DNA of 64,000 nucleotides from NCBI GenBank assembly GCA_964035575.1, contig OZ037835.1, positions 1,364,001 to 1,428,000 of the forward strand, in the 5' to 3' direction. The stretch comes from Rhynchopus sp. YZ270_cl-10. Taxonomy: Eukaryota > Euglenozoa > Diplonemea > Diplonemida > Diplonemidae. The notes below the pieces were generated by a model that saw nothing but the letters and a program-made list of their open reading frames with translations, was not told where the DNA came from and searched no databases. Both the position numbers and the translations under genes were made by a program. Positions 1-11,184 of the stretch are shown here, one piece after another (the first letter of the stretch is position 1; every line of letters begins with the position of its first letter).

Positions 1-100
1 GCCACCTGATTTTGGCCCGGTAGCAACTTACGCTACACCGTCAAACCCAAATCAAAATCATGTAGTCCTGGATTTCTTATACAACTCAACCAAACCCCTG

Positions 101-180
101 ACTGATCGTGCGTATGACGTGGGTAGCGAACCATCTAAAACAAAAGACGAACGGGGGGGGTTTTTATTATTTATCACCAA
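101..180 (+). repeat. Dispersed repeat, copy 1 (pair with 62812-62890)
   Basis: The stretch around GCGTATGACGTGGGT matches 62812-62890 over about 75 bases. In one frame both copies read AYDVG followed by a Lys-rich run, so this may be a fragment of an old coding element. No longer open frame supports it here. The first 369 bases of the window otherwise show no gene. Confidence 0.45.
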
Positions 181-369
181 GTGAGACCATGAATTTCACA
201 ACCCGTTTTCACGCGTACAAAGTTTCGCCCTCGGACAAAAATGCTGCCCCCTCGGGCTGTTTCCACCTGTGCGTGAAATACTGGAATATAAATTCACGGT
301 AATAATATATATTACAACCCTTCATCTTTCTTGTTACAGATTGTATCTTCCCATGACCCCAAAAGATTT

Positions 370-496
370 TTTACCGTATTCGTACAAATTATCGGCCGTA
401 CTAATGTAGGACCGTAAAAAATGTTCGACCCTTTCAGGGTTTTTCTGGAGGTTCGACCTTTTTTACGGTCGATACTTTGTACGATATACGGTATTC
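370..496. mobile_element. Small palindromic MITE, ACCGTAT family
   Basis: The left end reads TTTACCGTATTCGTACAAAT and the right end is its imperfect reverse complement (GTACGATATACGGTATTC). Both arms carry an inner ACCGTAAAAAA box and a GTTCGACC box. The element is about 125 bp with no coding capacity. The same end sequence borders the 1.4 kb element at 25394-26824, so this looks like a short non-autonomous relative. No clear target duplication is seen. Confidence 0.7.
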
Positions 497-557
497 AAAA
501 AAAGAGGAGACGACGCTGATGGACAAAACTCTATCTTTCGACTGAAAATGTTATCTT
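497..557 (+). repeat. 61-bp repeat shared with IFT88 intron 3
   Basis: A run beginning AAAGAGGAGACGACGCTGAT recurs nearly unchanged at 16405-16465, inside IFT88 intron 3. A weaker echo (ATCTTTCGATTGAAAAT) lies near 35240. Here it sits about 130 bp upstream of the receptor-like gene at 689. It could be a promoter-proximal box or only a mobile fragment; the intronic copy argues against an obligate promoter role. Confidence 0.55.
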
Positions 558-688
558 AGCCATCTTCACATGAACATGTCCCCAACCCCCAAGCCCAAAC
601 CTCGCCTCAATTTAATCGATGTGCCCCCTTCACCTACCAACATACCCAGCAGTCTTCCCTTTTCTGTACACCTCTGAACAATGGTGTC

Positions 689-3287
689 ATGCGGCATCCA
701 GTGCTGCTGTGTGTGGTGCTGATTCTGTCGACAGGTGCGATCATCGGTGGCTTCACGTTGACAACATGGGACGACCTTCTGGAGAAGGCACGTGACACAG
801 GTGATGAGGGCTTTGGGATGTGTCTTGACAGTGGCACGGCGGACATCGAAACGGTCTCGTCGCGCTACCTGCGCTCCGTCCTTGGCAACGTGGACACTGC
901 GGTGAAGGAGTACCTGAAGGTGCCTGAGCAGCTGGTGCTATCTATGGCCAACCTTGCGACTGCGCACCACCCAAACGTCAGCACGAGCCCCGCCTTTGCG
1001 GATACGGTTATGCGCCCTGCTTTGATGTCCGCTTATCGTGCTGGGACGACGTCTGGATTGGAATACATTTCGTACGAATCGTACCCATGGTCCCCAGCAC
1101 ATCCTGTTCCGTGGAAGAGGGGTGACGGGTTTGCAGGGTGGGGCTCGCGGATGGGGTTCAGGGAGGCGAACCCTGCTGCTTCTGTCCTTCCGACGAATGG
1201 TTCCCAGGTCATTATGGCGTACGAGATGCGTGACCATGTGACGGGGGCGACAGGTATATCTGACTGGGTCTCCTACAGTGAAGCCACGGACAGAGGCGAC
1301 AGAAGGTTCCCGGATATGCCGTGCAACTACTTCCCGGACTACAACAAGGGGGAGTGGACCGGTATCTGCCTATTTACTATGGATCAAAGCGAGCCCTTGG
1401 GCACGCCAGGCCAGATATCCCGTGGCAAGCAGATCTACAACCTGGGTGCCGCTGACCCGCCCCTGTATCCTACGGAGACACTGATCTACACAAACCTGAA
1501 TGTGCAGTGGGGTCTTATGTACTGGGAGCTGAGCTACACCCTCACCCACCCAGAGATGTACACGATGCACCCCAAGCAGGGCAAGCGTGTGGGTGTCATC
1601 ATGGCGTCGGTGACCGCAGAAGGGATAAAAAGGGCAGTGAATGCACAGCTGCTCCCAGACGACACGTCGCTGTACCTGGTGGAGTACGATCGTGTGGCAG
1701 ACACAACAGGAACGGTTGCCGCGTACAACAGAGGGAGGCATCTGCGGATGGTGCATACAGTGACTCCCTGGGGTGCTCCACAAACGATATCATACACCTT
1801 CAACGTAACGAACCACTCAATGGAAGACGCCACGTCGCACATCCCCTCAGTGATTGCAGAGCATGGGCGGTTTGTGTTCACACCCACAGAACTACAGAGA
1901 CCTTGTGGAGATGACAGAGGACTCCTTCCTGAAGTGGTCTGACTCGAACGGCACGGAGTTCTGGACAGTGGCAACGACAATTCAACACAGAACGATTACA
2001 TTTTTTGCGAACCTTCTGGTACCGAGGGCGTCTGTGATGGATACGATTGATGCGTCGACGAATGCAATCCGTGCGAAGGTGGCATCAGATCTGTCCTCTG
2101 CAGACGCACAGAAGGAGGATGCGGTGATTGTGATGGTGGTGGTGACGGTCATTGCGATCACGGTACTCCTGGCCATTGCTGTTGTGTTCACACGCTACAT
2201 CACGTCACCTCTGCTGAAGCTTGGGAGTGAGATGGCAAGTGTGGCTGTGATGGACCTGGAGGCTGTGGACACGGGCCGTGCAGTGTCGCAGCTGAGTGAA
2301 GTGGGGATGATGCAGCGCAGCTTTGTTACCATGGTGGCGAACCTGGTGGAGTACCGGAACTACATGCCGCAGAGTGTGCTTGTCAACGACAGTGACAAAG
2401 AAGCATCCGTGACAGAGGAATCTTCGACTATGAAGTCGCAGAAGTCAGGAAAGTCCCCTTCAGGTACGTCACAGTCACAGAGTTCAGTTGCTGCGATGCA
2501 GAACCAGAAGGCACTGCTGCGTGTGGAAGGGATGAAGAAGAAGAAGGTGTCGCTGGGACACATGAACGTCGTGTCGTGGCACGCCTTCTGCAAGAAGCAC
2601 AAGGACGCAGAGGTGCTCTCCGCACACGGTGGTATTGTGGAGCAAATCATGTCAGCAGTGCAGCACAACAAAGGTGTGTGCGACACGTTCGCAGGCGACA
2701 AGATGCTTGCCACCTTCAACGCCTTTGTTCCGAAGCCGTCGCACAGTGTTGCCTGTGTGAAGGCTGCACACGAAGTGGCAACAACACTTGGGGATGTGCA
2801 CAAGATCTCGTACGGGTGCACGACAGGCGAGGCACGTGTCGGGAACATGGGCTGCAACGGGATGAAGAAGATGTCGATTCTTTCGCAGTCCATGTCGTGG
2901 GTGGTTGTGCTTGAGCGTTGGAACAAGCAGTGGAACCTGCCTGGTATCGTTGACCAGAACATTTCGCGTGAGGCGGAGGGACAGGTGGTACTGCGTTGTG
3001 CTGGTGCGATGCTGTACGATAAGCTGAGCGAGAAGGTACAGACTGTGTTTACCGTACGTGGGCTGTGCAGCAGCGAAAACGAGGAGTGGATGTACCAGCT
3101 GGAGTCTGCCGCAAACAACCCGCACGTACTGTGGAACGAGGTCTTCGAGCACATCATCAAACAGGACTTTGAGAAGGCGTCTTCTCTGCTGGACACCGTC
3201 GCTCAGGACCAACGCACACAGTACGAAGAGCTTGCCGACTATGTGCGGCAGAAGGCTTATGCACCGTACGTTGTGGTCATGCACTGA
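689..3287 (+). CDS. Receptor-like membrane protein with HAMP and degenerate class III cyclase domain (one frame break)
   Basis: Two overlapping open frames (689-1942 and 1854-3287) together make a protein of about 865 residues. Residues 4-27 form a signal anchor or first membrane helix. An extracellular region of about 430 residues of Cache-sensor type by layout follows, then a very hydrophobic helix (nt 2121-2190), a HAMP-like stretch starting RYITSPLLKL, a Ser-rich linker and a cyclase homology domain (about nt 2535-3010). The motif FAGDKMLATF matches the second metal-binding region. The first metal Asp position reads SLGHMNVVSW, and the usual NxxxR motif is replaced by SMSWVVVLERW, so catalysis is doubtful. 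The C-terminal EEWMYQLE segment also occurs in the gene at 27264. A single-base indel near 1880-1900 separates the frames. It could be a sequencing error, a recent mutation, or less likely a tiny intron. An ATG at 681 is out of frame. Confidence 0.8.
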
Positions 3288-3908
3288 GGTTGCTTTGTTA
3301 TTTCATTGGTCCTGGGCTGGACCTTAAATTGCATCCGGGGGTCTGTTCCTCCTGAAACTCTATGAAGGTGTTGACCGCTCGAACCAATGTCTCCTACCTG
3401 AGAGATTACAAAACAGGAGGCGAGGAGGGGTATGCGGGGGCGTTTTTGTGCCTTCAGGGTCTTTTCATTTTTCAGCTACCCTGCCTCTCCTTTATCACCA
3501 ATGCACAGCCTTTGTCTTTCTGTTGGGGTATGTAGACCATCGTGCAAGCGTTGGGTGCAGCGAACTGCAGTACCTGTACGCTCACAACTCTTCAACGAAG
3601 GTGGGGTGAGCGAAAAGTGACTGAGTGTGAGGGATGCGTTCAAGAATTAAACTCTTCCCCCCAAACCCTTTCGTCTCTGTTTTTCTTTATCCAAACGGCA
3701 AGTGGATGCGTAATCATTTTGGTTTTGAAAAAGTCGGGCCCCTGGCCCCGAATTAGCGACACCCTTGTGATATATAACTCAACATAAAGCATCTGTTTTA
3801 TGCTCCTTTCTACACCCTTTCTTCAGTAAAACGAAACAGGGCTAGATATAGCTCAACAAAAAGATTCTGCTCTTTTGTCTCTCTTTCTTTCTACACCCTT
3901 TTTACACT

Positions 3909-3992
3909 AACAAACACCGATGGGGAAAAACTAAGGTATATTTTGGAATTTTAAAACTCCAAGGAAGGTTTTTACCCCCACCGATGTTTGTT
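3909..3992. mobile_element. 84-bp palindromic MITE
   Basis: The left arm AACAAACACCGATGGGG followed by AAAAAC is mirrored by a right arm whose reverse complement starts AACAAACATCGGTGGGGG. The arms are about 24 bp around a 36 bp loop. There is no coding capacity and no obvious target duplication. Confidence 0.65.
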
Positions 3993-4037
3993 GCATTACT
4001 GTAACTGTTTTTTTTCCTGCCAGAAACCTATTCCAAT

Positions 4038-4202
4038 GGACACTAATTAAGAGCACTTGGCAAACCCGCGTTACCTTTTTTTTGGGGGTAAAAAATTGCT
4101 ATTTTTGCCACTTTCGACACTTTATTCATATAACGGGCCTGAAAATAAATCCTCAGGTTCCCGACACTTTTGGGGGTGTGAATGTGTTCTTAATTAGTGT
4201 AC
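4038..4202. mobile_element. 165-bp MITE with 19-bp inverted ends
   Basis: GGACACTAATTAAGAGCAC (4038-4056) pairs with the reverse complement of 4184-4202, GTACACTAATTAAGAACAC, at 17 of 19 positions. The interior is AT-rich and non-coding. Confidence 0.65.
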
Positions 4203-4865
4203 ATCAATTTATTGATTGCATATGATGAAATTACTCAATTAGTGACCACTGTGACACATGTCTCTGAAGCGTTTCCACGCCTAATGTATTATTTGCTCCT
4301 TGCTCTGCCGGCAAGCGGTGTTGTCATAGTTGTTTGTTACACACGAAAGAAAGGTTTTGTTAATAGTGTTGTTCTTACTGACGCAGTTTGAGTCTTGCCA
4401 CACCGTCACCTTGAAGTGCAACGGTGTCCACCTCTAGCACGAAAGTGTCTAGTGTCGGTAAGTTGATTTTTTTGTTGCGTGCTCACGTACGTAACGATAT
4501 TTTGATTTTTTGGGGGAAAATAGGGAAAAAAAATAAAAACAAAAATAGGTCATTTTGTTGCAAATTTTTGTATTTTTTTTTCGGAAGTGGCCTCGCAGAA
4601 ATCCTGTGAAAAATCACCTGATTTGCTTTTCCGGACTTATTCTGGGATGACGATCCTACCACACTGGGGTCACTTCGGAAAGATGGTTATTACAGACAAC
4701 CCAATAGTATGCCCTGTTCAGACATAATCCACACGGGGACTAGCGAGGGGTCTACAACGTCACGCCATCAATTATTCAAAAAACACTAATTTGCCCCTGG
4801 GAAAAAAACACTAATTTTACCCACACACACATTCAGATAGATGTTGCCTCCTCACCCTGTCTTCA

Positions 4866-5624
4866 ATGTTACCGGGCTTGCGAGGTCAAATGGTGACACT
4901 TCTGATAGATGGTGAAAAGTGTTGTGCCCAGGTGCTTCACGAGCATCCTTCGGGGAAGCTGACTGTAGAAGCACATCAGGCCAACGGCAGCATACTTCGC
5001 GTAAAGGCTGACAAGGCCACGTTGAACGTCTTTGGCGAGGACCCGGCTGTATTGCCTGAGAGACTTGCGCAGACACCACCACCACCACTACCATCACCAC
5101 CGCCGCAAACACAGTGCATGACACCGCACCACGCCAGCCCACCTTCCCACAGAGCGCGTCTCTCACCTGCCGCGCCTTCCGTCATATACACCCCAAACCG
5201 TTATCCAAAACCTCGGTTTGAGTACAGCCCCCAATTCAATCCAGCTGATGATGTGCACCCAGGGCTCCAAGAAGCAACGCTTCCAGAAGGATATGGCAAC
5301 AACGTGCTGTCTCCGCCGTCATTTGAGGATGTATCAAAGGTGAAGACCGAGGCTAGGGTAGGCAAGGGTGTCGTGGTGGCGCCCAATGTCAAAGGGGTGC
5401 GTGATGGTAGTAACGCACCGAGGACGCAGCAGAGCACCCCAGATGCAGCGATGCTAGCAGGGCTCGGTGCCCTCGGGGTGCGTCTGAATGATGTGCGCCG
5501 GAGGTTGGGTGCCGCGTCACGTCTCCCGCGAGCTGATGTCTCCCCCGGTTCTTGGGATGGAGCAAGCACAGACAGCACCTCTCTGCCGTCCTTCGATATC
5601 GACCGTTGGAGCGAAGGTGCATAG
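4866..5624 (+). CDS. Hypothetical proline-rich protein, 252 aa
   Basis: This is an uninterrupted, GC-rich frame. The first 60 residues alternate charged and hydrophobic positions (MVTLLIDGEKCCAQVL) and look like a small beta-rich domain. A proline-rich disordered stretch (about 70-85) and a Ser/Pro-rich tail follow. There is no signal peptide, membrane helix or catalytic motif. The start is the first in-frame ATG after a C/A-rich leader similar to those of other genes here. I do not recognise the family. The length and coding-like base use support a real gene, but it could be a single exon. Confidence 0.55.
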   Translation: MLPGLRGQMVTLLIDGEKCCAQVLHEHPSGKLTVEAHQANGSILRVKADKATLNVFGEDPAVLPERLAQTPPPPLPSPPPQTQCMTPHHASPPSHRARLSPAAPSVIYTPNRYPKPRFEYSPQFNPADDVHPGLQEATLPEGYGNNVLSPPSFEDVSKVKTEARVGKGVVVAPNVKGVRDGSNAPRTQQSTPDAAMLAGLGALGVRLNDVRRRLGAASRLPRADVSPGSWDGASTDSTSLPSFDIDRWSEGA

Positions 5625-6852
5625 TGGGCACAAAGGTGGCATTCGATGCACCGTGTAGAAGTGGTTATGGATGAAGATGCACAACACTCCAGGGTAAAGC
5701 AAACACCGCAAAAAAAAAAAAAAGAGCGAGCAGAACAAAGGAAGCATATGCAGCTGTGCCCCGCCTGATCCCCATCTCCAATTTTAAGGTCTTCCCCGCT
5801 CCATTGGCGTGACTACACTGATTTTCTTCACTGCAACCGAAGGTTTTGCCGAAGGCTTGTTTACCCTTCACTTTACTGCATATGATCGAGAGGCAGATAT
5901 ACCATGCCCGACCCTGCAAATGCAAGCAAATGAGTGTGATGTACGTATCTCTACCAACCGTTTGTCCGACAAGAAGAAAAACAATAACATTTCAAAACCC
6001 AGCGTGTCCACGCACGACAACTGATAGCTGGTATAGATGTGAGTGTGTGCATGAGAGAGAGGGAGGCACATTCCATCTGAACAGCTTTTCCAAAAAAATA
6101 AACAAAATTTGTACTGTACTATAAAGTGAAAATACCCCTTGTTGCTCTGAATATCCCCTTTTCCCCATCTTCTCTTTCCCTCCCCCGAGTTTGCTTTGGG
6201 ATGTCTCGTGCGAAGATGCTCTGGAAGGTGTGGGGCTGATGTGGGGTTTGGGAAGGGAGGATGTTGAATGTGGGGTTTGGGAAGGGAGGATGTTGAATGT
6301 GGGGTTTGGGAAGGGAGGATGTTGAATGTAGGGTTTGGGAAGGGAGGATGTTGAATGTGGGGTTTGGGAAGGGAGGAGGTTGAATGTGGGGTTTGGGAAG
6401 GGGGGTTGAATGTAGGGTTTGGGTGTTCTCCCTGTTGCGGTGAAGGTCTGTGGGTTGGGTTGGGTGGGGGGACAGGGAGGTGGAGGTGCACAGTGTTGTG
6501 AGTGTGGGGGGGGGGGTTTGGGTGTGGCGCTTCCCTGCATCGTTTTGTGGAAATGATGGGAGAGGGGGAAGCTGTATCTGTGGGGTGCTTTCGTGCAATT
6601 TGTCTGGCACCTCAGCTTGTCTGTGGTTGCAGCACGAGAGCACCTTTGGCGTTCTTCCTTGCGTGGGGTGGGTGGAGACAACGGAGTGTGTGGGTGGAGG
6701 CACTGCGGCTTCGCGAAACTGCGTGGTGTGGTTCCTCACCTATCCACAAGGCATCTCTTTTGGTTAGTGTCTCTCGAGCTTGTTCTACCTTTTACACTCC
6801 CTCTTCCTACACAGAATCTATCAGAAAGCGGACACACAAAAGTCAAAATTCA
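5625..6852. other. Intergenic region with minisatellite
   Basis: There is no gene that I trust. It contains poly-A tracts, a 29-bp minisatellite at 6241-6423 and G-rich sequence up to the leader of the gene at 6853. The long minus-strand frames here only read the repeats. Confidence 0.6.
6241..6423. repeat. 29-bp minisatellite, about 6 copies
   Basis: The unit begins GTGGGGTTTGGGAAGGGAGG and ends ATGTTGAAT. Four near-perfect copies are followed by a variant fifth and a shortened sixth. Confidence 0.9.
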
Positions 6853-8180
6853 ATGCCGGTATTCGCCATGATCGCTCTCTCCTTGCTGTCGCTTGCCAAC
6901 GCACTTCCCACTGCTGCACCTCCGACGTTCATTCCTGCATCTGCGTGTTTGGCACAATCAACGTCGCCCCTGCGTGTTGAGTTCCCCTCGCACGACGGAC
7001 ACCCTGTTGTGGACATTCCAGTGTGTGGGCACTGCACACATGACCTTCGTTGGGGACGACGATATGGGATACGGCAGGCTCTCGCTTCTGAACAGCAACA
7101 GGTACGAGCTTATGTCGTTCTTGACGAAGCACGACAACTACACCGAGTCGTTCCCTGCGAACGGCGAGATGACGCTTGTGTACAACGACACACAACCTCA
7201 CCACCATTACAATCGGCGTAACATTAACGTCACCGTCGAGTGGACGTGCGAGGAAAGCACGCCTGTTGCCTCTGCACCCGGCTTTGATGCAGCAGAGTAC
7301 CTGACACTGGCGCCGAGTGGAACATATCGGCGGTTGTTCTCAAAGCGAGGCGTGCACAGGTGGGTCATTCCTTGCACGGGGACTCTCACCACGGAGCTCT
7401 TCATGTAGTGGTCTTCTGCGACGCATGTTATCCTGACCAGCAACGGGACGGCGGTGTTGCAGAAGGACCATCCTACCCATTGCGGGCGCTCCCTGCCTGA
7501 GGTCGACGGCAATGTTATCTTTGAACTGATTAACGACCGCGATGCGTATTACAGCAGTCGCACCGTCACGCTGTTCTGGAGCTGTGATGGGCGCAGTGCA
7601 GGACTGCCAGTGGACGGTGTTCCGCCTCTTGCGCCCACTGCTGCACCCCCGACTCTAGCACCCCAGACGTTTGTTCCAGCTGCCGCGTGTTTAGCGCAAT
7701 CGACGTCGCCGTTGCGTGTTGCGTTGCCCCAGGACAGACACGCAGGTGTGCAGTGCTGGACGTTCCAGTGTGTGGGTATTGCACACATGACCTTCATTGG
7801 GGATGATAATATTCCGTTCGGAGTGTCTCTGTCGCTTCTCAACAGTAACAGGTACGAGCTTGTGTCGCTCAGGGCAGCCTACCACAACCACACTAGGTCG
7901 TACCCTGCGAACGGCGGCAGCAGGCACACCCGACGCAGCACCGCAGCCGGAGGGGTCTGGCCACAACGCATTCCTTTACGTCGGTGTGGCTGTCGTGCTG
8001 GGTGCACTTGCGGCCGTTGTGGGCGTCGTGGCGTTGTCCCGCCGCCAACGGCGCCGTACGGGAGGCCTGGAAGACACATCCGATTGCGAAGAAGATGCGG
8101 ACGACGGTGACAGTGCAGAGCTGCACAGTGTACACGACGACCATGCATGGGAACCAAACACCGCCACTGAGAAGCTTTAG
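6853..8180 (+). pseudogene. Decayed type I surface protein with two related ectodomains
   Basis: The start encodes a classic signal peptide (MPVFAMIALSLLSLANA). Two copies of an unknown ectodomain follow, each with ACLAQSTSPLRV, a WTFQCVG-AHMTF-GDD core, LSLLNSNRYEL and PANG. Both contain NxS/T sites and paired cysteines and are joined by a Pro/Thr-rich linker. The end is a transmembrane helix (AFLYVGVAVVLGALAAVVGVVA in three-part form: AFLYVGVAVV, LGALAAV, VGVVA), a basic stop-transfer RRQRRR and an acidic tail. The reading frame changes near 7000 and again near 7915, and an in-frame TAG lies at 7406-7408, inside conserved sequence. This is best read as a recently inactivated surface receptor. 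I do not recognise the domain family. Sequencing errors could explain the shifts but less easily the stop. Confidence 0.7.
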
Positions 8181-8423
8181 GTTTCATTTAATTGAGTGTC
8201 CAGCACGTTGTATTTTGTCATGGATATGTCATTTTACATCCAAAATCTGCTTATTCTAAAGAGGCAGCCTTCCGTTTTCTCCCATTTTCCTGTTTCACTT
8301 TTCACACCCCCTTTTCAGAATCAGTAGAGTGTTCCATTAATGGTTTTTGTTTTGTTTTGTTTTGTTTATTTTTTTTTTCTCCCACGGCACCGTTCTGCCT
8401 TGACGCACTGGTATCCTGCTTCC

Positions 8424-8669
8424 ATGGTATCCGATTCCTCTGCACAAGCTCCATTCATCAGCACAGACTTTCTTGACAAGGTGCAGACTGCCGGTTTGCG
8501 TGTCTGTATTCTCTGTGACGGTGATGCAGCACTGCAAGAATGCGATACCATGAAGGATACGTACGTGCGCTTTTCTATCGAGAGTACGCAAAACGCAGAT
8601 GTGATTTGCGGGTTCTTTTCATATCTGCGTCTGAGTTTGACTCAAGGCTTTGGGAGTGATGTGTTGTGA
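8424..8669 (+). CDS. Possible small hypothetical protein, 81 aa
   Basis: An ATG at 8424 opens an 81-residue frame with coding-like base use and an acidic, Asp/Cys-containing sequence (LRVCILCDGDAALQEC). It follows a long T tract. No domain is recognised. It may be a lone exon or chance; the pyrimidine-rich leader is the only supporting context. Confidence 0.25.
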   Translation: MVSDSSAQAPFISTDFLDKVQTAGLRVCILCDGDAALQECDTMKDTYVRFSIESTQNADVICGFFSYLRLSLTQGFGSDVL

Positions 8670-10088
8670 TGTGACGGAGGATGTGAAACGTTCGTCATCT
8701 TCTTGTTTACATCATGAATGCAGACAGATGGATGGAGCCGGTGTAAGGTAGGAAAGGTTGTGGCGGGCACCCGGTCCTCACAAACCGCTAACTGCCCTTC
8801 CCCCCTCGAAGGGAGTTATCGTTACCGAGGGTCTCCAACGCCTCACACGTTTCCTGCCATCGTGGTTCCCCCCCTCTGTTTCACTTCCCAACCATTAAGG
8901 TACACTGTCACAAAAGCCGGCTGTATTTCAAGTCAACTGTTATTTTTTTTCTTCATCAAATCTCCAACCATTCCCTTCCCCTTACACCCTTTGTGTTGGG
9001 TGGCCGCGTTTGCGTGGTGCAAATGGAAAACGACGGATGGTTGCGAAAGAGGCAACCTTTTCCCCGGTAGTTCCTAGTTTTGACAGCGAAACGTTTCCCC
9101 TTGTATTGCACGGGAAACAGTATGACAAACAGGTGCAGGGTGGTTCCGTGCATATCATAGAACCCGGCACCTTGTGTGTCTCCCAAAAACCAAAAAGCGT
9201 TGTGCGTGAAGTTTTGAAGGAAAAATAAAATGAAGTTTCATCATTGTATTAGCCCAGGGAGGGTTCCCGGCTACCGATTAAAACGGATGAGACCTGAAGT
9301 TTATATTTACCCTCCCTTTTTCGTGCGCCTCATTTATGTACTTCAGGAAAGCGGATGTTTCAGACTTCCATTTCTGGGCTGTTTGGGGTCAATTTGTTGC
9401 CAGTCCTCGGCACTTCTTTTACGTATCGACGTTTCTTCGCATTGGGTTTGGTGCTTATTTATCAATGCAACAATCACTTGCTGCGTACTCTGTTAGTTTA
9501 TTCGAAACACCATCTTGGGAGGCTTTGGAAGGCCTTCCTGTGTGCCAAAGTCATGCAACGTGCCTGCCCCAACTCTAAGTGTACAAATATTGGACGAAAA
9601 GTCCGAACTGGTCCAGAATTTCAAAAAGGTGCACTTGAGTACGGTACACATATTTTCCGATTTTAGAGCTTTCCCAAAAGTCCGTGCTCAAGTACGCGCC
9701 ACTTTCCTTTGGTACCTATATTGGATGGTTCAGCATTTGTAATGTTATGCTTAATGAATAAGAATAGGTCAGAGTCTTGTATGACTTGAAGTCTGGAACC
9801 CTTCGCACCTCGTGCCAAGAGTGAAAAGGCTTTAGTGTGTGTGTTATGTACTTGCCTACTTGCAACGGATAGGAGCAAGAAACCACATCTGTGCAATGCC
9901 GCGTTGTGGAGTGCTTCTTTCAGTGTTCGATGCACGCAAAGATGTACTACCTGGATCGGCATGCTCACTGATGGTGTGTGCAGGCGATGTGCTGCACACA
10001 GCCGCCTGCACTATTGCCAGCAGAGCAAGACTGATACACAAAACAGAATCTTTTTGCAAGAAAACTAAAGCATCTGCACCCCCCCCCC
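8670..10088. other. Intergenic region
   Basis: There is no convincing gene. It holds a solitary copy of the module otherwise found downstream of ankyrin genes (9062-9228), pyrimidine-rich tracts and scattered short frames that lack coding character. Confidence 0.55.
9062..9228 (+). repeat. Solitary copy of the ankyrin 3' module
   Basis: The segment containing GACAGCGAAACGTTTCCCC through GAAGTTTTGAAGGAAAAATA matches the sequences just downstream of ankyrin genes at about 37450-37605, 40148-40310 and 42980-43138. No ankyrin gene lies beside it. It may mark a lost array unit or be mobile on its own. Confidence 0.75.
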
Positions 10089-10762
10089 TTAGGGGCGGTC
10101 ATATCCTGTATTAAAAGTGTGAGAAAATGACATTTTTCAAAATGTTGTCAAAAGCGATTCTAAGGTAAAAAAAAGTAGAAAATCCACCCCACAGGCCCAA
10201 AAAAATGTGGTGTGCCCCGCTTTCCACCCTTTTTGTGCCTCTCAGGTACCCAAATCACAGTTTTTTAAAAATTGCCTACCACTGGTACCTGAGTGCCCCC
10301 CTGGTTTGCCCTTCAGGTTGACTATGGAACAGAAAACACCCCAATATGGCTCAGAACATAGAGCAAAGGGTATATTTCACCCCCAAAACCCCACAGGAGA
10401 CCCACAAAACCGTTACTGGGGTGTTTCGTGACACCTGTTGGTGCTCAAAGCTCATAAAACCTGAAACACCGGTCAGGCAGTGAAAATAGGCCAAAACAGG
10501 CCAAAATAGCCTGAAAATGGCCTAAAAACGCCCATATTTTATTTCAACCTACCCACAAATTGCCTGCCTCAGGTACCACTGGTAGGCAATTTTTTAAAAA
10601 CCGCGATTTGGGTACCTGAGAGGCACAAAAAGGGTGGAAAGCGGGGCACACCACATTTTTTTGGGCCTGTGGGGTGGATTTTCTTGGTTTTTACCCTTTT
10701 TGTGGGGTTTTTGGGCATTTTTGAAAAATGTCATTTTCTCACATAGATATGACCCCCCCTAA
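10089..10762. mobile_element. Foldback element with TTAGGGG ends in a C run
   Basis: The left end TTAGGGGCGGTCATATC is mirrored by the right end, which reads TTAGGGGGGGTCATATC on the reverse strand. Long interrupted arms follow: 10200-10295 pairs with 10562-10668, and the GAGAAAATGACATTTTT box pairs with its complement near 10725. The element lies between runs of 10 and 11 C, consistent with duplication of a C-rich target. It has no coding capacity. It shares its terminal word and target type with elements at 22876 and 24159. Confidence 0.8.
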
Positions 10763-11184
10763 CCCCCCCCCCCTTTTCCCCACATCAGTGCTCATATCCT
10801 GAAGACCCCACCGCCGTCAGCATGACTCCAGCTACGACACAGGGAGTCATTCAGTACTGAAGGTTTTGCTTTTGCCTGCATTTCAACCAAGAAAAAGAAA
10901 GGCCACTTGTTGTCGTATCTCAAAGACTTTCTCATATGATGAACGACGTGACGTGCATTGTGTGCTGTGCCCACATGGACGCATCTGCATTGTGTATTCC
11001 TGCAAAGTGCTCTTCCCACAAACCCCCACGTGGAGGTGTCATGTGGTTGTGTGTGACGTATCCGTGCATTCCGTTCCCTCAGAGGGTGTGTTGCATGTGT
11101 GTTCTTCGTCCTCTCTCGTCACCCACAACCTCTGCACAAAAAGAAACCAACACAAAAGACACAGCAACAACACACAAACACACA

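Larger units (their letters stand above)
3288..4865. other. Intergenic region with two small MITEs
   Basis: There is no convincing gene. It contains pyrimidine-rich tracts, two short terminal-inverted-repeat elements (3909-3992 and 4038-4202) and two nearby copies of AAACACTAATTT at 4770-4815. Confidence 0.6.

Noticed and set aside
1870-1900. A 16-nt intron restoring frame in the receptor gene
   Set aside because: It would be far shorter than any other intron here (326-909 nt) and starts GTGT, not GTAT. A one-base indel is simpler.
10089-10100. Internal telomere tract from the TTAGGGG words
   Set aside because: Each occurs once per element end, inverted at the two ends; there is no tandem telomere array.
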